Made by a program: the position numbers and the translations under genes. This document shows, piece after piece, positions 32,499 through 37,346 of a stretch of 37,346 nucleotides of DNA; position 1 is the stretch's first letter; each line of letters begins with the position of its first letter. The stretch comes from Promethearchaeota archaeon. Lineage in GTDB: Archaea > Asgardarchaeota > Lokiarchaeia > Sigyniarchaeales > SOKP01. Location: NCBI GenBank assembly GCA_016839745.1, contig JAEOTS010000081.1, positions 1-37,346 on the forward strand, in the 5' to 3' direction. The notes below the pieces were generated by a model. The model searched no databases, had not been told where the DNA came from, and worked only from the letters and a program-made list of their open reading frames with translations.

Positions 32499-35400
32499 GT
32501 GAATAATTTGCTTATAGAACTTATTCTTTTTATAATTTTTATAGTTTTTTTCATAATTGGATTCATTATTATTTATAGGCAAGTCGCTTTAGTTAAAAAA
32601 GGGGAATTTGATAACAAAGATCGCCTTCAGTGTTTAATTTATGGACTTATTTTTAGTGCTAGTGTAATGGTTGTTATTGCGATGGCGTTTATCTTTGCAG
32701 TGAAAACTCCCGAATTTTGGCAGGGAAGTTCATTGACACCTCCTGATGTGAATCCCCTTTCATTACTTCTCCCATTTGCTTTTTGTTTAGGATATATTTC
32801 CATTTACCCATTAATTGATTTCTTATTTATTGCTTTAAGCTCCGAATCAGACGAGGGCCTTACGCCCTTTCATAAATTTATCGGGAATAAAATTATAAAT
32901 ATATCTAAGAGTAGAATAATTTCTGTCAGCATGGCTTTTCTCTTATATTTTTTATTTATTGTCCCTCCTCTGTTATTATCTCTCACTGGTTTACCCTTTT
33001 TAATGATATGGATTTCATGGTTACTTGTGTATCCATTAATGATATTAACATTTTATGGATCGAAAGGTTATATAGCGGGGATTTCTAATGAGTTTTATCA
33101 CATTCCCGATATTAAAAGGTCCGTTTTCTTAAACTTTGAGGATAGTAAAAGAGGTATGAAACAATTCGCATCAAATCCTAAACCATACATAGTGTTAGGC
33201 TTAATGTTGTTTGTTTTTGTTTGGGCATGGATTTCCATGTTTCAGACAGTAATTTTCTTTTTTTCAGGATCATTAGCAATCTCTACTATGACTTCATACT
33301 TTGTGTTTGTTACACTCCTATTTGGAATAATTGGATATTTCACACGATTTTGGGGCAGGAAAATCAAATATAGAGGGATAGATATCTATTTTGCAGCTTA
33401 TTTAATGGCTGCAATTGGAATTAATGTCTTGGTCAACTTTTTAATAGTGAATATTGACAAACTTACGGAAACTTTTAATTTTTGGACGATTACCGTTAAT
33501 ATCTCTCCTAATTTTATAATGTTCGCTTGGGCAGCAGTAATTGAAGAAATATTTATGCTCACTTTTACTACATATTACTTCTTGTCAAAAAATAATGAAT
33601 TCACAAGAAACCTCAAATACTCTAAAATTACTGATTATGGTCAAACTTTTGATGCCATTCCACTGTTTAACTTAATAAAAAGTTCTGATCCTAAACTGAG
33701 AAAGCACGCAGAAAATACTCTTTTAATGATGTATGAAAGAATTCCATTAAAATCAGATATTTCTCTGAACGATTGGAAATTTAAAAATTCATTATTAGAT
33801 GGACTATGTGATTCAAATCCGAGTTCTAGGGATATATCATATAAAATATTAACAAAATTAGAAAAGGATGTACCAAATGTAGTATTACCATGGATAATTG
33901 AATCTTTAGAATCGCCTAACTATGATAAAAGTATTCCCATTGCTAAATCATTACTTGATGCTGACGATAACCTAATTAAAGAAATACCCGTTGGTGTTGT
34001 AAATAATCTAATTTTTGATTCTGAGTGGAGAATGAAATTAACAGGATTAAAAATAATAAAAAGACTTACTTATATAGAACGAGGAACAATTCAAAATCTA
34101 GATTTTTTAAGATTAATAAACGATCCAAATAGTACTGTTCAGGTAGAACTTCTTAATATTTTATCAGAATCTTCATTGGATATTCCTATTGAAGTATATT
34201 TAGATAAAATACATCACAGGAATAAGGATATTAGAGCGGCAGCAATTAAAAACATAAAGAATATTAATATTGAACAAATTGACTCGATTCTTATTAATAC
34301 AATAATTCCCTTGATGAGCGATGCTAATAGTTCGGTAAGAGCTTCTGTTTTTGAAGTTATTTCTAAGATAGGAAATTTTAAGAAATTATCTATTCCAATT
34401 TCTCCTATTTTTGATGGTCTTTTAGATTCAGATGAAAATGTAAGGAAATTTTCCGTATTAGCTCTTGAGAAGTACCATATTGAGGAGCCAAATTCAATTG
34501 ATATAGATAAAATTATTCATAGAATAGATTCTCAGAACTTTCAGTCTATAAATAGCGTTTGTCACCTCCTAAGTAAACTTTGGGATATTAATCCTGAGAA
34601 AATCTTGACTACTCTTTTGATTTTTATAAAATTCGATAATCTTGAATTAAAAGAAAGAATTTCCAATAGTATTGTTGAAAACTTCCAAAAAAATCCTTCC
34701 TTAATTCTTGATAATTTAATAAGAGTAAAGGGCGAATCAAAATATATTTCGAAAGGTATAATTTCAAAAACAATTATAAAATTAAGTAAAGAGTATCCTA
34801 ATGATGTTATTCCCAAGTTAATTGAAAGTTTAGGGTTAGGTAACAAGGATATCACATTAAATATAATTTCTTCCTTGGACGACTTAATAGAAGATTATAT
34901 TGATTTAATCAATTTAAATTCTATAATAGAGCTGTTTCGAGATGACAATGATAAGGAAGTCAAGAAAGGAGCATCGCAATTAATTTCAGAAATTTCAAAA
35001 ATTAACCCTCTATCATTAAAACCAGTCTTAGCGGAATTATTACGACTACTTCCAAACCAAGATTTATCAGTAAGAATAACTCTCACAAAATCTATGTTAG
35101 AAATATCTAAACGAATACCAGATATGATCTCAATTCCTCTCACTATTAATTTTCTTTCAGATTCTGATTCATTTATTAGAGAAACTGGCGTAAAAATCCT
35201 AGGTTATGTTGGTAATAAACTCCCATTCGTGGCTGTCGATGCCTTAATAAATAAGGGATTAGTTGACGAGGAATGGATAGTTCGAGACGCTACTGTCAAT
35301 AGTATGGGAAAACTTTTCCAATATGTTGAAAATCGAGAAGAAGTGATTGAAAAACTTGTTAACTTGCTTGATGACGATAAAAGCTGGGTTCGTCGATCGT

Positions 35401-35855
35401 CTATGAATCTTTTATCTTCAATTAAAGGAATATCGTCATCTCAGATCCCTTTTAAAAAAGTTTCAGAGAATCTGTTGAATAAGGATTCAAAGATCAGAGA
35501 AGGCGCAGTTAAATTATTAAAAATTTACAGTCTTGATAATATAGATAGGATTTTTAATAATATTCTTTCATTACTGGGCGATGAGAGTGAGGAGGTTAGA
35601 GACACCACTGTAGATGTAATGGTTATCATTATTCAAAAAATTGGTATTTCTAAAATGTTATCTAAACTATTGAGAAATTTAAGTGACGAATCCACAATAG
35701 AGACACAACAATCGATAGCTACGATATTGGGTCGTACAGTGAGATATGAAGATGAAAATATAAAAAAAAGAGTGCTCTCTTTACTCAAAATTAGATGTGA
35801 AATGTCGCAAGATCCTATAATATGCGAAGTTTTAACGAAATTAAAAGGGAGTTAA
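32499..35855 (+). CDS. Polytopic membrane protein with a long HEAT-repeat domain
   Basis: 1118 residues from GTG 32499. The first ~360 residues contain about nine hydrophobic membrane segments (approximately 4-26, 43-67, 85-112, 139-162, 164-186, 231-255, 258-283, 296-317, 334-360). From ~380 to the end the protein is a chain of HEAT/ARM-like helical pairs, with recurring patterns such as LIFDSEWRMKLTGLKIIKRL, MSDANSSVRASVFEVISKIG, LLDSDENVRKFSVLALEKY and LLDDDKSWVRRSSMNLLSSI (about 15-18 units by eye). By orientation rules the solenoid is probably cytoplasmic. No enzyme motif is seen. It could be a membrane-anchored scaffold. It is a single gene between divergent gins23 and downstream mcm, with a GTG start and no obvious ribosome binding site. 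Confidence 0.85.
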   Translation: MNNLLIELILFIIFIVFFIIGFIIIYRQVALVKKGEFDNKDRLQCLIYGLIFSASVMVVIAMAFIFAVKTPEFWQGSSLTPPDVNPLSLLLPFAFCLGYISIYPLIDFLFIALSSESDEGLTPFHKFIGNKIINISKSRIISVSMAFLLYFLFIVPPLLLSLTGLPFLMIWISWLLVYPLMILTFYGSKGYIAGISNEFYHIPDIKRSVFLNFEDSKRGMKQFASNPKPYIVLGLMLFVFVWAWISMFQTVIFFFSGSLAISTMTSYFVFVTLLFGIIGYFTRFWGRKIKYRGIDIYFAAYLMAAIGINVLVNFLIVNIDKLTETFNFWTITVNISPNFIMFAWAAVIEEIFMLTFTTYYFLSKNNEFTRNLKYSKITDYGQTFDAIPLFNLIKSSDPKLRKHAENTLLMMYERIPLKSDISLNDWKFKNSLLDGLCDSNPSSRDISYKILTKLEKDVPNVVLPWIIESLESPNYDKSIPIAKSLLDADDNLIKEIPVGVVNNLIFDSEWRMKLTGLKIIKRLTYIERGTIQNLDFLRLINDPNSTVQVELLNILSESSLDIPIEVYLDKIHHRNKDIRAAAIKNIKNINIEQIDSILINTIIPLMSDANSSVRASVFEVISKIGNFKKLSIPISPIFDGLLDSDENVRKFSVLALEKYHIEEPNSIDIDKIIHRIDSQNFQSINSVCHLLSKLWDINPEKILTTLLIFIKFDNLELKERISNSIVENFQKNPSLILDNLIRVKGESKYISKGIISKTIIKLSKEYPNDVIPKLIESLGLGNKDITLNIISSLDDLIEDYIDLINLNSIIELFRDDNDKEVKKGASQLISEISKINPLSLKPVLAELLRLLPNQDLSVRITLTKSMLEISKRIPDMISIPLTINFLSDSDSFIRETGVKILGYVGNKLPFVAVDALINKGLVDEEWIVRDATVNSMGKLFQYVENREEVIEKLVNLLDDDKSWVRRSSMNLLSSIKGISSSQIPFKKVSENLLNKDSKIREGAVKLLKIYSLDNIDRIFNNILSLLGDESEEVRDTTVDVMVIIIQKIGISKMLSKLLRNLSDESTIETQQSIATILGRTVRYEDENIKKRVLSLLKIRCEMSQDPIICEVLTKLKGS

Positions 35856-35877
35856 TGAGTCTTATTATTTATTAAAA

Positions 35878-35926
35878 TCCGCACGCGGAGTATTTCACTA
35901 AACCATTTCTCTCCCATTATTTTTTT
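35878..35926 (+). terminator. Candidate terminator after the HEAT-repeat membrane protein
   Basis: A short palindrome (TCCGCACGCGGA, 35878-35889) stands out in AT-rich sequence 22 bases after the stop, followed further on by an A/T-rich stretch with a T6 run at 35921-35926. Either element could end transcription before mcm. The palindrome is also a possible protein-binding site in the mcm upstream region. Confidence 0.35.
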
Positions 35927-36034
35927 CCGACAAATTTATTTTCTGTTTAATAAGCTTAAATCGTTAATATATGGAATTAAAATATCACCAAAAATATTTC
36001 TGGTATATCAAAATTAAAATGTAAGTGATCTTGT

Positions 36035-37346
36035 ATGACAACACCAATGTCCCGTCCTAGTGTACCTATTAATAAAGTCCAGCGTTTCGAAGATTTTTAC
36101 AGATTATTTGAAGAAAAACCTGGAGAATATAAGTATCAAGACCAAATTAACGATATTTTTTCTAAAGGCGGTAACACGTTAGTAATTTTTTATGAAGATT
36201 TACTAGCTTATGACCCTCAAATTGCCGAACTTCTTAGAAAAAATCCCTCTGCTTTAATAGAAGATGCTACTGACGCTTTTAAAAACATGTTGAAATTTCA
36301 AGCCGGGAAATTAATTGAACAAGATTACTTCCTAAGGATAAAAACTAAAGATGAAAAAAGTCCATTACTTATCGCATTAAGAGGATTAAGAGCAAAAAAT
36401 ATTGATAACCTCGTTTGGACTAAGGGAATTTTAGTTAGAAGCTCAGGCATACGCCCTAAATTAATGAAAGCAGAATTTGAGTGTATGAGTTGTGGTGCGC
36501 ATTTTGAAGTGCTGCAAATTACTTCCAAAATTAGATGGCCTAAATTTTGCTCCAATACAAGGTGTAAAGCTAAATCTCAATCAGATTTTCGCTTAATTTC
36601 TAGGAATTCAGAGTTTATTGACTGGCAAAGCGTTATGATCCAAGAAATTCCAGAAGATCTGCCGCCTGGTAGAATCCCAAGATCAGTCCAAGCAATTTTA
36701 ACTTACAATTTAGTTGATACTGTTAAACCAGGCGATAGAGTTAAGTTCATGGGAATATTCAAATCTGTATTAGCCCAATCGGCTAAAAACATTAATAGTA
36801 CATTATTCAAAACTTTTGTCGAAGTAAATTTTATTGATCCTGAAGATAAGAGCGATGACTTCATAGAATTATCCAAAGAAGATAAAAATGAGATTGAAAA
36901 ATTATCAAAAGAACCAATGATACAGAGAAAAATTGCTAGATCTATTTCTCCTGTAATTTACGGAAGAGAAGAACTTAAATTAGCAACAGCTTTAAGTCTT
37001 TTTGGAGGTACGAGAAAGAAACGACCCGGAGGTGGTTACAAGCGAGGTGATATTCATATTCTATTCGTTGGTGATCCCGGTACAGGTAAATCTGAAATTT
37101 TAAAAAGTGCCATTGAAGTTTCTCCTCGTGGATTATATACTTCTGGAAAGGGCTCTACAGCTGTTGGTTTAACTGCGGCAGTTATAAAAGATTCTGATAC
37201 TGGCCAGATGAACCTTGAGGCAGGGGCTATTGTGTTGGCAAATGGAGGTGTAGCAGCAATAGATGAATTTGATAAAATGGATACTGCAGATAGATCAGCT
37301 CTACACGAAGCGATGGAACAACAAACCGTAAGTATTGCTAAAGCAG
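36035..37346 (+). CDS. mcm: Replicative helicase MCM (3' partial)
   Basis: 437 residues are visible, and the frame runs off the window end. It unwinds DNA at the replication fork as a hexamer. The N-terminal domain (1-~270) has a zinc finger with CMSCGAHF and a following FCSNTRC, an OB fold and the DLPPGRIPRSVQAIL segment typical of MCM. The AAA+ domain begins near 300 (IYGREELKLATALSLFGG). Walker A is GDPGTGKS, followed by SPRGLYTSGKGSTAVGLTAA and Walker B VAAIDEFDKM. The arginine finger and C-terminal winged helix lie outside. No intein is seen in the visible part. ATG 36035 is preceded by GTGAT at 36025-36029, 5 bases upstream. A second ATG at 36047 is less well supported. Confidence 0.97.
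   Translation, partial: MTTPMSRPSVPINKVQRFEDFYRLFEEKPGEYKYQDQINDIFSKGGNTLVIFYEDLLAYDPQIAELLRKNPSALIEDATDAFKNMLKFQAGKLIEQDYFLRIKTKDEKSPLLIALRGLRAKNIDNLVWTKGILVRSSGIRPKLMKAEFECMSCGAHFEVLQITSKIRWPKFCSNTRCKAKSQSDFRLISRNSEFIDWQSVMIQEIPEDLPPGRIPRSVQAILTYNLVDTVKPGDRVKFMGIFKSVLAQSAKNINSTLFKTFVEVNFIDPEDKSDDFIELSKEDKNEIEKLSKEPMIQRKIARSISPVIYGREELKLATALSLFGGTRKKRPGGGYKRGDIHILFVGDPGTGKSEILKSAIEVSPRGLYTSGKGSTAVGLTAAVIKDSDTGQMNLEAGAIVLANGGVAAIDEFDKMDTADRSALHEAMEQQTVSIAKA

Noticed and set aside
33541..33600. CPBP-type intramembrane protease motif in the membrane/HEAT protein (VIEEIFMLTF in the last membrane segment)
   Set aside because: The EE pair is present but the arginine of the EExxxR motif is replaced by Leu and no conserved later His motifs were found, so a protease call is not supported.
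1..37346. CRISPR arrays, insertion sequences and prophage genes
   Set aside because: No regularly spaced direct repeats, transposase, terminal inverted repeats or phage structural genes were seen on either strand.

Overview
The window is AT-rich, densely coding archaeal DNA. Archaeal markers include eL15, MCM, a GINS-like protein, topoisomerase VI A and B, an Orc1/Cdc6-like AAA+ protein, SMC with ScpA and ScpB, an archaeal-type HAD hydrolase, and ribosome binding sites of the GGTGAT type. Several genes suggest an Asgard (Lokiarchaeia-like) archaeon: a possible longin-like protein, a Top6A catalytic motif that reads like Spo11, and a large membrane protein with HEAT-like repeats. That placement is an inference from gene content, not a phylogeny. 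No CRISPR array, insertion sequence, integrase or phage gene was seen, and no gene-free stretch exceeds 300 bases.

Layout. Positions 1-2360: the 3' part of a thiamine-diphosphate enzyme, then an SDR dehydrogenase. 2416-5144: eL15 (minus), a small archaeal conserved protein (plus), and a minus-strand pair made of a possible longin-like protein and a small winged-helix-like protein. 5297-6870: a HAD phosphatase and a nitrilase-family amidohydrolase joined by a TAATG overlap. 6871-8234: an AT-rich spacer with a GC-only hairpin, then a degenerate Orc1/Cdc6-like gene. 8399-14810: smc-scpA-scpB, all three apparently using non-ATG starts. 14875-14946: tRNA-Ala(CGC), minus. 15043-18373: a glycyl radical enzyme and an orphan Dam-type methylase, minus. 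18482-24317: a MoxR ATPase, a VWA protein and a SWIM-like protein in one operon. 24468-25754: coaBC. 25970-31790: a greatly enlarged top6B, top6A, an unrecognised helical protein and an orotate phosphoribosyltransferase. 31832-32392: a Gins23-like protein, minus. 32499-35855: a membrane/HEAT-repeat protein. 36035 to the end: mcm, cut by the window edge.

The theme is chromosome replication, segregation and topology: Orc-like, SMC, ScpA, ScpB, Top6B, Top6A, GINS and MCM all lie within about 30 kb. The most unusual item is the SMC. Its ATPase head motifs are intact, but at the exact midpoint, where the globular hinge should be, there is a glycine-free tandem duplication of a ~55-residue helical unit, and the arms are unusually long. 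Its kleisin partner ScpA carries an N-terminal SAP-like DNA-binding motif, ScpB carries a ~105-residue acidic tail, and Top6B has a SAP-like motif similar to ScpA's. This looks like a remodelled SMC/kleisin complex, possibly sharing DNA-binding logic with topoisomerase VI.
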